Part shown: positions 38,201 to 45,566 of the stretch, piece by piece
Position numbering within the stretch: the first letter of the stretch is position 1
Layout of the letters: every line of letters begins with the position of its first letter
NCBI GenBank assembly: GCA_046349875.1
Contig: JAXMBN010000019.1
Span: 54,459-118,458 of the forward strand
DNA from: JAXMBN01 sp046349875
Lineage (GTDB): Bacteria; Planctomycetota; Planctomycetia; Pirellulales; Pirellulaceae
DNA: 64,000 bases
Reading direction: 5' to 3'
Program-made: the position numbers and the translations under genes
Notes under the pieces: generated by a model
The model's database searches: none
Told to the model about the DNA's origin: nothing
What the model saw: only the letters and a program-made list of their open reading frames with translations

Positions 38201-39017
38201 GTTTCTCGGGTTGGGGTGCGGGCTTGGGAAGTGGTACTGCAGCGATCAACTCGTTGATGGTGGCCATTTTGCCAGCCATTTCAACGACCATCACTTTGCC
38301 CCCTTGAGCCAACGGAACCACGCGGCCATAAGAACTCAAATAGGGCTTCACTTCTTGGAGCACCGCGTCGATGGGCCGACCCGCGAGTGGAAAGGTTACG
38401 GTAACGAGTTCAAATCGACCGCGGGTCGGAATCTGTTCTAAAGTGATCTGAGGAACCAGTTCCAACGGCAAGGCGTCGCTGAGCTCGCTCACAACAAGCA
38501 TTTTGTCTCGACGAATCAACGCAAAGTTTCGCGTCATCAGAACACTGTTCAGAAGATCGATCGCTTCGGAGGGAGTGTACGAACGAATGTCCGAGTACGT
38601 AAAGGTTCCCGGAGGAATGCGATCCATGACCAAAGTGAGGTCTTGTTGGTTGGCAAACCACTGCAACACATCTTCCCACTTCATATCGCGAAATTGAAAC
38701 ATGAGTTTCTGTGGGCTCTTGTCTTCCTTCCATCGTGTTTGCTGTTCGGGCGTTAGCGTCCCAAGGAGCTTGGTATCAAAGTCTTTCTTGACCTGGTTCT
38801 TAGCGGCGACGTCTGCTGCCGCGACCAAGGCTTCGGCCCGTTGCTGAAGCAATTTCTGAATGGAAGCTCGCTGCTCATCGCTCAAACTGAGACGCTCCGC
38901 AACCTCGGGATGTGCAAGTCGTGTCAGGTCGGGAGTTTGGGCCGAGAGGGGCGAAATCCCTAAGAAATAAACGAGGAACGTATAAAAGCAAAAGAGATAA
39001 ATGCGAGAGTGCATCAT
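32238..39017 (-). CDS. Giant periplasmic protein of ~29 tandem secretin N-domain modules, lacking the secretin pore domain
   Basis: The 2259-residue product has a signal peptide (FCFYTFLVYFLGISPLSAQ) and an LTxxQ-like helical domain (about 28-103, with LTPEQQTRW). An N0/STN-type domain follows (about 104-200, FQFRDMKWEDVLQWFANQQ). From about residue 201 to the end I count 28-30 modules of about 60-70 residues, each of the secretin N1/N2 (NolW, KH-like) pattern: a strand such as VVVYPL, a helix, LxPxAxLxxD, a strand such as TIAASA, a charged helix. The last module is cut short (TKNLEKALKILMAK). The beta-barrel secretin domain that follows N-domains in GspD is absent. It heads the gspE-M operon in the place of gspD. 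Possible roles are a long periplasmic ring stack or scaffold. No codon or motif shows a frameshift within it. Confidence 0.88.
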   Translation of the reverse strand: MMHSRIYLFCFYTFLVYFLGISPLSAQTPDLTRLAHPEVAERLSLSDEQRASIQKLLQQRAEALVAAADVAAKNQVKKDFDTKLLGTLTPEQQTRWKEDKSPQKLMFQFRDMKWEDVLQWFANQQDLTLVMDRIPPGTFTYSDIRSYTPSEAIDLLNSVLMTRNFALIRRDKMLVVSELSDALPLELVPQITLEQIPTRGRFELVTVTFPLAGRPIDAVLQEVKPYLSSYGRVVPLAQGGKVMVVEMAGKMATINELIAAVPLPKPAPQPEKPTPPPQPVFASYALGNLDPIKALETIRKLIPSEQITSDPKTGILSAFVVPTQQTAIQAAIEQMKTSAEALPNFGTQVFPFTGITADELKKQVATIIPRASVVASTDRLFVSGSKEDLQTIQQALAAMDIFPVGTSKSAKAFQVDVASITPLETALKSFLPKSSVIGNPKTGSLVVRGSEEDLRIASEILDIWKLSSTQNQLQLKAFPLERKADATWLTSVQKVVPNANAWLGDDGKQLMVLASAQDVLQLEAVLQPLQSLLPKVDHRILKFYSLTKAQLQRRVNLSDLPPQLSTMKITDGVNKQELLAWGTEEQHAAFAAHLASLDQPTPTSPLTTPKVYTLESQETSLIQTILTAEFPEAKLSIDTEGTRLTAIADEATHTLLATRIDTFNQQLPKKVAPRLESYSVKGMTATVLQTTLAPLLTKARVNLDAEHNRLLVSADARTHQEIRELVDSLSEKTGVDQQKIVVAYPIENALPSQLKLALDQLGLPVQTLADDKLKKVIVTGTLEAHAVLQSTIAQIDRPTGNATKPEIRSFDAKKIQGASLLPTLQKMWPDMVLSIDTSSNRIIATGQPKDLDELQVAIDRILSSPDGKPQMAKAYSVPAGEMTTLSTILGQIAPQSLISSDPVSRTVTVWGNEEQQARIEEALKQLSSTAQSIKVPATYFVKPAQALAVQTALQSLFPGLSVTSLPTTGQVIAVGSTEQQDKIRQVIEMLTSGPNDQEKSLKVFRVEADVTEMTAFIAGLQSVLPSHIRLEASPTSPAIIAVGTTDDLQLVSKKVEELQRELLNKEATTVVVYPLSHGSPASGIALLTPLVPKATLVQDPTTRTIAATAKAAEHRKIAEFLRAFDVPKKPVTYYAKPTQLTTITTSLRTLFPAIELTSDATTGQLIVLATEDQQKRIAEILEMLVSGSASQDRRVQVYSLDVERVDFASIQTALQSLLPSQIRMEYNPKSGTILAIGTQEELGVVSQKIAELQQQIPPLEQPQTVVYPIKYANVSSAYSLLASTFPRVTLVQDPVSRTLTASGKSADHGKIREFLDSYDRPRLPMTFQLKPSMVTSVQTSIKTLFPTVDVTADTVSGQLIVVATDDLRDSIHRVLDMLASGGSDEERIIRVLRIDPDRVDFANLSTTLQSNVPPTVKVEANSKNNTLILFGMPDDVAQVERKIQSLQEQLPPPDAILSQVYPLQYATPASALTILQSLTPKATIVQDPVSKTIAASAKAVDHEKIREFLKAFDVPRKTALETRVYRLRQNSARGLAVVLTELMPDAVLYGSREEGVLIATASREQHTRIEAIVKDYDGNDQSMETRVFAMQHGTAASLRAALTGFSPKTTVTSDTSSNSLIVSAPRDDMARIEAIVKDIETGGDHAKITRYYPLMTAEPLPLARALESSFPKAKFAADSTSGGVFATASSDEHVEIAKVIEEVNEQPSKLPSLRAFVLQHANPESVALALTNAFGRRSTAGVTPHRESRSVFVVGNRQELETAADLVRQLDVAKSADDTRRLRAFPLGTADGKSMVAAIESIFKESLRPVDVKYDSILEQLIVIGDAAQLKQVEETMLQFAPPQRTLEMLQLQNTDPYSFKSAAESLFSDEPYTRTPSITVDANLQQVVIRATPEQHEQLRKLLQQMGESGLGASKSGESNTNRKVRFIPVQLRSEELLEEVQRLWPAIRSNPLQIIQPGKEPAMRPGNTSNSQTPTSQPRQTEERYVSTVFPAEFQPPGAPLIVIPSNEQWTIASEDVQALEQFEKMIDSILHPRVEPIANAGQFSIYILKHSDAKQMEKLLNDLFRSGDGNRRSATSPSSWTDAYQRIKIIADPRINGLVIGGNKADRRIIEELLGVFDSREWIDRLQQIEPTMVVLQYASAKSISTIVQDVYKSQLAAGAGRDPMEIPEGVSTEVATLLQQLNAQASGPLLTASIDESSNAIILRGARELVREVEGFIQRLDQQAESSPSRRVQVLRLESTNTKNLEKALKILMAK
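34464..36212 (-). repeat. Three-fold 194-residue super-repeat in the giant protein gene
   Basis: Protein residues 936-1129, 1130-1323 and 1324-1518 repeat the same order of three N-modules. The first module of each begins PATYFVKP, PVTYYAKP or PMTFQLKP and ends near IEMLTSG, LEMLVSG or LDMLASG. The second contains LPSHIRLEA, LPSQIRMEY or VPPTVKVEA. The third contains KATLVQDPTTRTIAA, RVTLVQDPVSRTLTA or KATIVQDPVSKTIAA and ends with a DVPKK-type linker. The unit lengths are 194, 194 and 195 residues, showing duplication of a three-module block. Confidence 0.85.
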
Positions 39018-39249
39018 TGGGTTGGGTTCTGGGGGGAGGGTAGGCGGGGGAAGCGTGAAGCTTGCTAGGTATCTAATATAGTCCGATTCGGGCCGATTGC
39101 AGGGCTAGATCCGATTTTCGGACCCAACGGGAGTGTTTTCGCAACGAGTCCAAGCGGATGGCATTTGTGTTCAAGAATTTTTCGATAGACTAGAGGAGAG
39201 GCGGGAAATCGAACCGCTTCATCCATTCGTGAGAAGGTATAGTGGAACC

Positions 39250-39744
39250 ATGGTGGCAAATCGCATTGTCGGACAACTGGTGCTGTTGGGGGGCCTTCTA
39301 GTCGCGATCGCGGGGTGTACTCCGGGGCAATCGAACGATTTGGTAAAACCTGGTCCCATCGATGCGGACGCACCGAAGGAAATGACGAGAACGTCAACTG
39401 GACTGAAATACCGTATCCTCCGGAAATCGGATGGCCCCAAGCCAAAGATCACCGATTCCGTAACAGTGCACTATCGCGGCACCCTCAAGAATGGCAAAGT
39501 CTTTGATTCCAGTTATGCCAGTGGAGAGACGGTCAATTTTCCACTACGGAAAGTTATTCGAGGTTGGACGGAAGGGATGCAATTGGTTGGCGAAGGGGGA
39601 ATGATCGAACTCGAAATTCCACCGCAGCTTGGATATGGCAACCAACGTTCAGGAAGCATCCCGCCCAACTCGACACTGTATTTCATTGTCGAGTTAATCG
39701 AGATCGGTGCGGAGAAAGTTGAAAGCAAGATCGACGGACTCTAA
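39250..39744 (+). CDS. FKBP-type peptidyl-prolyl isomerase lipoprotein
   Basis: FKBP enzymes isomerise Xaa-Pro bonds, here probably in the periplasm. The product of 164 residues starts with a lipoprotein signal (VLLGGLLVAIAGC), and a linker leads to one FKBP domain. Its hallmarks are TGLKYRILRKSDGPKPK, VTVHYRGTLKNGKVFDSS, VIRGWTEGMQLVGEGG, IPPQLGYGNQ and STLYFIVELIEI, covering the active-site aromatic residues. The ATG at 39250 is chosen because the lipobox starts there; upstream in-frame codons back to 39133 encode no signal. It is divergent from the giant secretin-N gene (233 bp apart) and convergent with the SGNH hydrolase gene (14 bp apart). Confidence 0.9.
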   Translation: MVANRIVGQLVLLGGLLVAIAGCTPGQSNDLVKPGPIDADAPKEMTRTSTGLKYRILRKSDGPKPKITDSVTVHYRGTLKNGKVFDSSYASGETVNFPLRKVIRGWTEGMQLVGEGGMIELEIPPQLGYGNQRSGSIPPNSTLYFIVELIEIGAEKVESKIDGL

Positions 39745-39758
39745 GTCGCATGTCGCAT

Positions 39759-40706
39759 TCAACGTTGTGAAAGTTTGGCTTGGATTTGCTGCGTCAGCTG
39801 ATCTGCTTGCTGTAAGGCTTCTTGGAGCGGCAATCCTTTCGGCATGCCAGGGCGTTGATGCCCTGCTGTCGCCAAATAAGAATCTCTCAAGACCTTCATG
39901 CGTTGCTCGATGAGTGCCATCGTTTCGGGCGAAAGCTTGCGAGCGTCCAAATAGTCTTTTGGAGATTGCCATTGAGCGGCATGGGTATCTCCAAAGGCGA
40001 TCATCCATTGTCGGGCGATGAACCAATGACCTTCTTCATTGGGGTGAACAGCATCGGGTTGAAAGGTGAACTTCGGGTCTTTCGTTCGTTGCAATTGGAG
40101 TTCACGGCTCATCGGAGTGTTGAGGTCCACGACCATCCAGCCACGTGACCGTTGATCGACAAGCCATTTCGAATAGTGGCCAAGGACGTCGTTATAGGAA
40201 AAGTCCTTCTTGCCCAAAGCATCGTCGTAACAGGCTGGCGTGGCATGGATTAACTTTGCCCCTCGAGCTGTTACTGCCTTTCGAAGGTCGAGGATTCCCT
40301 TTTGATAGTTTGCAAATCTTCCTTCGTCCAAAGGAAGGTAAATCCCGCAGTTCATGCCGTAGCATGCAAGAACGAGGTTAGGACGGGTTGCTTCCAGAAC
40401 TCGTTCCAACCTTTCGGAAAGGACTGGGCGAGGAAACTTCCCACCAGCGTGTCCCTCTTCGCTAAGGCCGGAAACCGTTTCACTGGGGAGCCCCAGGTTC
40501 AGCATGCGCGGAGGGCGTGGCAGGTCGGGATGTGTAAGAAGCCAAGAGTCCAAGTAAACGGAGAATTTTCCAGCGTGGGTAATGCTATCGCCCAAAAGGA
40601 CAACGTTTTCGGACTTTTTCAGGGTTTCAAATAAATCCTGCGATTTTGTTTGCAAGCAGGTTAGAAGAAACGCGAAAAGGCACAGCGGGAGGGAGATACG
40701 AGGCAT
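39759..40706 (-). CDS. Secreted SGNH/GDSL-family hydrolase
   Basis: The 315-residue product has a signal peptide (LPLCLFAFLLTCLQTKSQ), then an SGNH fold: NVVLLGDSITHAG with the catalytic Ser in block I, LNLGLPSETVSGL with Gly in block II, LVLACYGMNCG with Asn in block III, and PDAVHPNEEGHW with the Asp-His pair in block V. Such planctomycete proteins act on acetylated or esterified carbohydrates outside the cytoplasm; the exact substrate is unknown. The C-terminal ~80 residues are helical (LSPETMALIEQRMKVLRDS; LQEALQQADQLTQQIQAKL). It stands divergent from the DUF1559 gene, with a 165-bp spacer. Confidence 0.87.
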   Translation of the reverse strand: MPRISLPLCLFAFLLTCLQTKSQDLFETLKKSENVVLLGDSITHAGKFSVYLDSWLLTHPDLPRPPRMLNLGLPSETVSGLSEEGHAGGKFPRPVLSERLERVLEATRPNLVLACYGMNCGIYLPLDEGRFANYQKGILDLRKAVTARGAKLIHATPACYDDALGKKDFSYNDVLGHYSKWLVDQRSRGWMVVDLNTPMSRELQLQRTKDPKFTFQPDAVHPNEEGHWFIARQWMIAFGDTHAAQWQSPKDYLDARKLSPETMALIEQRMKVLRDSYLATAGHQRPGMPKGLPLQEALQQADQLTQQIQAKLSQR

Positions 40707-40871
40707 AGGAGGTGGCCTTTTTTGGGAGAGAAAGCTACAAATTTTTCCGCGATGCTGGTATCATATCATTAGAGATTTTGAAGCTGCCAGTTGGTGGGTG
40801 GCTAGAGAGTCTCGAATTTATTCCTCTCATTTGGAATTCATTATTGGTTTTTGCAAGAAGGTAGTGGTCTC

Positions 40872-41960
40872 ATGAGTCGTTCAGGTCGTCGCGGCTTCAC
40901 GTTGGTGGAGTTGCTGGTGGTGATCGCCATCATCGGAGTATTGGTGGGGCTTTTGCTTCCTGCCGTACAGCAAGCACGCGAAGCAGCGCGTCGCATGCAA
41001 TGTTCAAACAATCTTAAGCAATTTGGATTGGCTGCTCACAATTTTGAGAGTGCCTACAAGTATTTGCCTCCCCTGCAGCATACGGTGGTGTTGCCCAATC
41101 CATCGACTGGTGTGCCGACTACTTATTCTTCTGGTGCAACGATTCAGGTCATGTTGCTGCCATTCTTTGAGCAGTCCAACAAGCTGAACTTGTTTGACAT
41201 GAACTATAACGTGAACAGCGATGCTCCGTTGAATTCCAACATTCCGACCAAGGTAGGCGCCAACCGCGCAGCTCGTCTTTCGGATGTTCCAACGTTTCTT
41301 TGCCCTTCGGATCCATCGTCGGCAGTCTATTTTGACAATGGCAATGCAGGTCGCCAAAGTTATTTCGGCTGTATTGGTGGAGCGAACATGCGAGGTGGAT
41401 TGGACATCGATGGGATTTTTGCAAATCCAATGCCGCCATCGGGACAATTGTTGAAAGGGCCAACTCTTGCAAAGATCACCGATGGAACAAGCAACACCGC
41501 CATGTTTTCTGAGGTAATGCGGGGAAAGTTGGCTTCAAATGCCACCAATCAGTACGATCATACCACTTCTTTTATGTCAACGACGGCCTTCACCACAGCC
41601 CAGTCGTTGGATGGTCGAACAGTTCCCCAGTGCTTGCCCAATGGCAATACTACGACTTCATCGTGGATCCGTTATACTGGGCATCAGTACTATCGGAACT
41701 TGCCTCAAAACTTCATTTACACCCACACATTACCGATCAACTGGATTCGCAATCGAAACAATCCAGCTGTTCAGAACTATAACTGCGGAACGACCTCCTT
41801 TACTGTGACGCACCATGCTGCATCAAGCTATCATCCAGGTGGCGTTCAGGTTTGTCGCGCGGACGGCTCGGTAACATTTGTAGCTGACAGCATCGACTTC
41901 ACGGTTTGGCAGGGCGTGGGTAGCCGGGCCAATGGTGAAGTTGCATCCATTGATCAATAG
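40872..41960 (+). CDS. DUF1559 prepilin-like protein (H-X9-DG C-terminal type)
   Basis: The 362-residue product begins with a type IV prepilin leader and helix (RRGFTLVELLVVIAIIGVLV), followed by the family-defining segments: LLPAVQQAREAARRMQCSN, LKQFGLAAHNFESAYKYLPP, a middle ITDGTSNTAMFSE, and a C-terminal ASSYHPGGVQVCRADGSVTF. This family is greatly expanded in planctomycetes, where the proteins are thought to be processed by prepilin peptidase; whether they form filaments is not established. The ATG at 40872 is used because the short positive leader MSRSGRRG follows it. A strong terminator follows, so the gene is monocistronic. Confidence 0.93.
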   Translation: MSRSGRRGFTLVELLVVIAIIGVLVGLLLPAVQQAREAARRMQCSNNLKQFGLAAHNFESAYKYLPPLQHTVVLPNPSTGVPTTYSSGATIQVMLLPFFEQSNKLNLFDMNYNVNSDAPLNSNIPTKVGANRAARLSDVPTFLCPSDPSSAVYFDNGNAGRQSYFGCIGGANMRGGLDIDGIFANPMPPSGQLLKGPTLAKITDGTSNTAMFSEVMRGKLASNATNQYDHTTSFMSTTAFTTAQSLDGRTVPQCLPNGNTTTSSWIRYTGHQYYRNLPQNFIYTHTLPINWIRNRNNPAVQNYNCGTTSFTVTHHAASSYHPGGVQVCRADGSVTFVADSIDFTVWQGVGSRANGEVASIDQ

Positions 41961-41983
41961 TGTTTGATGGTCTCAAATAAAAG

Positions 41984-42018
41984 GATGCTCGGTCTTTGTG
42001 GGCCGAGCATCTTTTTTT
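41984..42018 (+). terminator. Rho-independent terminator after the DUF1559 gene
   Basis: GATGCTCGG (41984-41992) pairs perfectly with CCGAGCATC (42003-42011) around a 10-nt loop, followed by seven Ts (42012-42018). It lies 24 bp after the DUF1559 stop codon. Confidence 0.92.
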
Positions 42019-42042
42019 GGTTGCGGAAAGGAGAGGATATCC

Positions 42043-42471
42043 GTGAGTCGTTTTATCAATGGCGTTATGCCGATTTGGATTCTTGTGGGGCTATTGTGTT
42101 TGGGGTGTGGTGGTCCAAAGCAGCCATCGGCCGATGAGGCAGCCGATATTACTGGGAAAGATCAAGTCACCGAGCTTGCCGAGATGCTGAAGTTTCTCGC
42201 TAAAGAAAACAAGCCTATGCCAAAGTCCGAACAGGATTTGGCCGCCATCGAACCAATATTTCCGTTGAGTGCCGGTAAACTGGCCAGTGGAGAGCTTGTT
42301 TATGCATGGAATACACCGCTGAAGGAAGGTGCGGAAGCTGCGGTTCTTGCTCATAATTCCGATGCAGATTCGAATGGCGGTTGGGTGCTCTTTCAGGATG
42401 GAAAAGTGTCGCGACTTTCAGCCGCTGATTTTGGTTCCGCTAAGAAACTAACCAAGCCCAAGAAGAAATAG
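42043..42471 (+). CDS. Small lipoprotein of unknown function
   Basis: This gene encodes about 142 residues starting at GTG 42043, which follows a strong GGAGAGG; ATG 42067 is the alternative. A longer in-frame start at 41998 would overlap the preceding terminator and is unlikely. A lipoprotein signal (PIWILVGLLCLGCGG) places the lipidated Cys near residue 20. The mature part has a helical acidic stretch (TELAEMLKFLAKENKPMPKS), then beta-like WVLFQDGKVSRLSA and a Lys-rich end. The layout, with a helix and then a GWVLFxDGxV strand, is seen in small planctomycete lipoproteins that accompany DUF1559 genes, which is the only clue to its role. It would be lipidated by enzymes such as the Lgt at 3737-5023. 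Confidence 0.7.
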   Translation: MSRFINGVMPIWILVGLLCLGCGGPKQPSADEAADITGKDQVTELAEMLKFLAKENKPMPKSEQDLAAIEPIFPLSAGKLASGELVYAWNTPLKEGAEAAVLAHNSDADSNGGWVLFQDGKVSRLSAADFGSAKKLTKPKKK

Positions 42472-42582
42472 CCATACCGCCGCTGGGTCTGCTCCTAAGT
42501 CTTTGATTTTCAATGACTTGCGTTCGCCTCTCCGAACGCTTGACCGATTGTGGTTGGGGGCGGAATTCGTTAGAATTAAGGC

Positions 42583-42656
42583 CTTCGAAGATCCTACGCG
42601 GGGAAGCCCGTTAGGAGGCACTACGAACCCGCTTTTCAGCGGGTTCCTTTGTTTTT
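42583..42656 (+). ncRNA. Candidate small structured RNA or leader upstream of gyrA
   Basis: Between the lipoprotein gene and gyrA, a promoter-like TTGTGG (42548-42553), 17-bp spacer and TAGAAT (42571-42576) precede a GC-rich region with two potential hairpins. The first pairs CCTA with TAGG and CGGG with CCCG at about 42592-42616. The second is a perfect terminator hairpin, GAACCCGC/GCGGGTTC, at 42625-42646 with a T-rich tail. A transcript of about 70 nt would result. It may be an independent sRNA, a gyrA leader or simply the terminator of the lipoprotein gene; I cannot name a known RNA family. Confidence 0.3.
42625..42656 (+). terminator. Rho-independent terminator upstream of gyrA
   Basis: GAACCCGC (42625-42632) pairs with GCGGGTTC (42639-42646) around TTTTCA, followed by CTTTGTTTTT. 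It lies 20 bp before the gyrA start codon, so gyrA must be transcribed from within or past this site, or be controlled by attenuation. Confidence 0.8.
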
Positions 42657-42675
42657 GGCGTAAGGAATTCTGCCT

Positions 42676-45418
42676 GTGTCGAACGTCCCACCGAATGATG
42701 GCGATCTAACACCCCCGGAAAATGACAAAGTTGGGAGGCTGGTGGATCAGCCCATTGAGGATGAGCTTCGGGATAGTTATCTAACGTATGCGATGAGCGT
42801 TATCGTCAGTCGTGCGTTGCCGGACGTGCGCGACGGTTTGAAGCCTAGCCAACGTCGTATTTTGGTCGCAATGAACGACCTCAATTTGTCTCCCGGTGCG
42901 GCGCGAGTAAAGTGTGCCAAGATCTCTGGGGATACGAGCGGTAATTATCACCCGCACGGTGAAGCGGTTATTTATCCAACGCTTGTTCGTATGGCCCAAG
43001 AATGGAACATGCGACACGTGCTCATCGACAAGCAGGGTAACTTCGGTTCGATCGCTGGACTACCGGCAGCAGCAATGCGGTACACCGAAGCTCGCCTTTC
43101 ACCAGCCGCCGCTTCGATGCTCGAAGATCTCAAGCTCGATACGGTCGACTACATTCCATCGTACGATGAATCTCGCACCGAACCTGTTGTATTGCCTTCG
43201 AAGTTTCCCAACTTGTTGGTAAACGGTGCAACGGGGATTGCGGTTGGAATGGCAACGAGCATTCCTCCACATAATCTCAAAGAAGTTTGTGAAGCTATCA
43301 TCCGCGTCATCGATGACCCCGAGGTAACGATCGACGAGTTGTGCGATATCATCCCCGGCCCGGATTTTCCAACCGGTGGGATCATTTGCGGTCGATGGAA
43401 TATCCGTCGCGCTTATCACACGGGCCGATCGACGATTGTTGTGCGTGCAAAGACTTCGATCGAAGAAACAAAGACCCGTTCGCGCATCATCGTCCATGAA
43501 ATTCCATTCCAGCAATTCCGCGACCGCGTGGTTGAGCGTATTGCGGAATTGGTTCGCGAACAAAGAATCAAAGGCATTTCCGCCATTCGCGACGAAAGCG
43601 ATTTGACGGAGCCCGTTCGATTGGTAATCGACGTGAAGCAAGGGCATGATCCCGATGTCGTGCTCAATCAGCTCTACCAGTTCTCTCCGCTTCAAGATTC
43701 ATTCTCCATGATTTTCTTGGCGTTGGTGGATGGAAAGCCACGCGAGTTGAATCTGAAGGAAATTTTGGTCGAGTTCATCCGTCACCGAGTGACGGTGATT
43801 CGAAGGCGAACTCAGTTCTTGTTGGCCCGGGCTCGTAAGCGCAAGCACACCGTGGAAGGGTTGCTATTGGCCTTAGCCGATATCGATCACATCATCCAGA
43901 TCATTCGCAACAGTCGGACCCAAGCGGAAGCTAAAGAACGATTGATGGGAGTTGAGTGTCCCGCCTCAATGATGGCTCGTGCTCTAGGTGAACGCGGTTT
44001 TGAAGAGTTTGAACGTGAGCGAGGAAAGTCGGATGTGTATCGTTTGACGAGTGTTCAAACCGATGCCATTCTTCGAATGACCTTAGGTCAGTTGGCTGGT
44101 TTGGAGCAAGAGAAACTCGCAGAGGAACATGCTGCGCTGCTCGCCGAGATCGAAGGTTATATCACGCTGCTATCGGACCAACGCAACATCTACGCGGTCA
44201 TCAAGGAAGACCTGGAAGAACTGTCGCGACGACACGGCGATAAGCGTCGAACTGTCATTGATGAGCAAGAGCTTGGCGACTTTAACATGGAAGACCTCAT
44301 CACTGAGGAATCCATGGTGGTGACGATCACGCATCGTGGTTACATCAAACGTGTGCCCTCGTCGACCTACAAGGCGCAGCGTCGCGGTGGAAAGGGAATT
44401 GCAGGGGCGAAGACCGAAGAAGAGGATCCGATTGAGCATTTGTTCCTTGCTAGCACGCACGCGTATCTCATGTTCTTTACCAACCAGGGTAAAGTCTATT
44501 GGCAAAAGGTCTACGAAATCCCGGCTCTCAGTCGCGAATCCCGTGGCCGTGCCATCGTCAACATGTTGAATCTGACTCCCGAAGAAAAGATCTTGGATTG
44601 CGTACCCGTTCGCAATTTTGATCTCCCAGGGCACTTCTTGATGATGGCCACCAAAAAAGGCATCGTGAAGAAAACGGCACTCGACGCTTACTCGCGTCCA
44701 AAGAAGGGTGGTATCATCGCGATCAAGCTACGCGAAGACGACGAACTTGTGGATGTGGTGATCACCAAGCCCAATGACCAGATCGTTCTATCCACCGCCA
44801 ATGGTATGGCCATTCGCTTTGCCGAAACGGATGCACGTCCCATGGGGCGAAACACATCGGGCGTCAAAGGTATTTCGCTTCGCAAGGGTGACGAAGTTGT
44901 TGGCATGGTCGTAGCGGATCCCGATGCAACACTGCTTACCGCTTGCGAGTTTGGTTACGGAAAGCGGACTACCTTTGGACCTGGCGATGAACTGAAAGGC
45001 CGCGATGATGCACCTTTGACCGATGATGATGCCGAAGAGACGGTCGATGCCGATGTGGTCGCAGACGACGCGAACGGTGAATCGGATGACCTCAGCTCCT
45101 CCAATCGCTATCGCACGCAGCGCCGCGGAGGTAAAGGTGTGATCGATATCAAGGCCAGCAAACGCAATGGCCGCGTCGTGACCGTGACTCGCGTCGATGA
45201 CGATGATGAGTTGATCATGATGTCGACTCGCGGCAAAATTCAACGCATTTTTGCCAAAGAAATCAATGTCATCGGACGCAATACACAAGGTGTTCGCATC
45301 ATGAGCCTAGATGGTGTGATTGCTGCTGGCTGCAATTGTCGTGCCGCCAGATGCCAACGAGCAAGAGGCGGTCCCTGCCCTTCCCCTTCTGGCAGTAGCT
45401 GAAGGCGAAGGGGCCTGA
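42676..45418 (+). CDS. gyrA: DNA gyrase subunit A (C-terminal end frameshifted)
   Basis: GyrA carries the catalytic Tyr that cleaves DNA during supercoiling and pairs with GyrB. The product of about 910 residues has the N-terminal YLTYAMSVIVSRALPDVRDGLKPSQRRIL, the KISGDTSGNYHPHGE region, AAAMRYTEARLSP with the active Tyr, and the C-terminal beta-pinwheel. The GyrA box is present as QRRGGKGI near 4437 and repeated as QRRGGKGV near 45125. The start is GTG at 42676. Near 45312-45326 the frame shifts: the continuous frame ends in a Cys/Arg-rich tail stopping at 45402, whereas the +1 frame gives LAAIVVPPDANEQEAV and stops at 45418, matching GyrA C-termini. Probably a sequencing error. No gyrB lies in the window. 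Confidence 0.95.
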
Positions 45419-45493
45419 TACAACAGAAGATCCGTCGACACCAGACTCAACCGCACCAAGCGACGAGTAACCTTTCCAGCAATCTAGGATACA

Positions 45494-45530
45494 AAAGGTC
45501 CTCCATCGTAAAGATGTCGAGGGCCTTTTT
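45494..45530 (+). terminator. Rho-independent terminator after gyrA
   Basis: A stem formed by AAGG-CCTC-CATC and GATG-CGAGG-CCTT arms (about 45495-45508 and 45513-45527, with small bulges) is followed by TTTTTGCTTT. It lies about 80 bp after the gyrA stop and 40 bp before the DJ-1-like gene. Confidence 0.75.
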
Positions 45531-45566
45531 GCTTTAATGCTTAGCTTCTTTCGCCTGGAGAAAACC

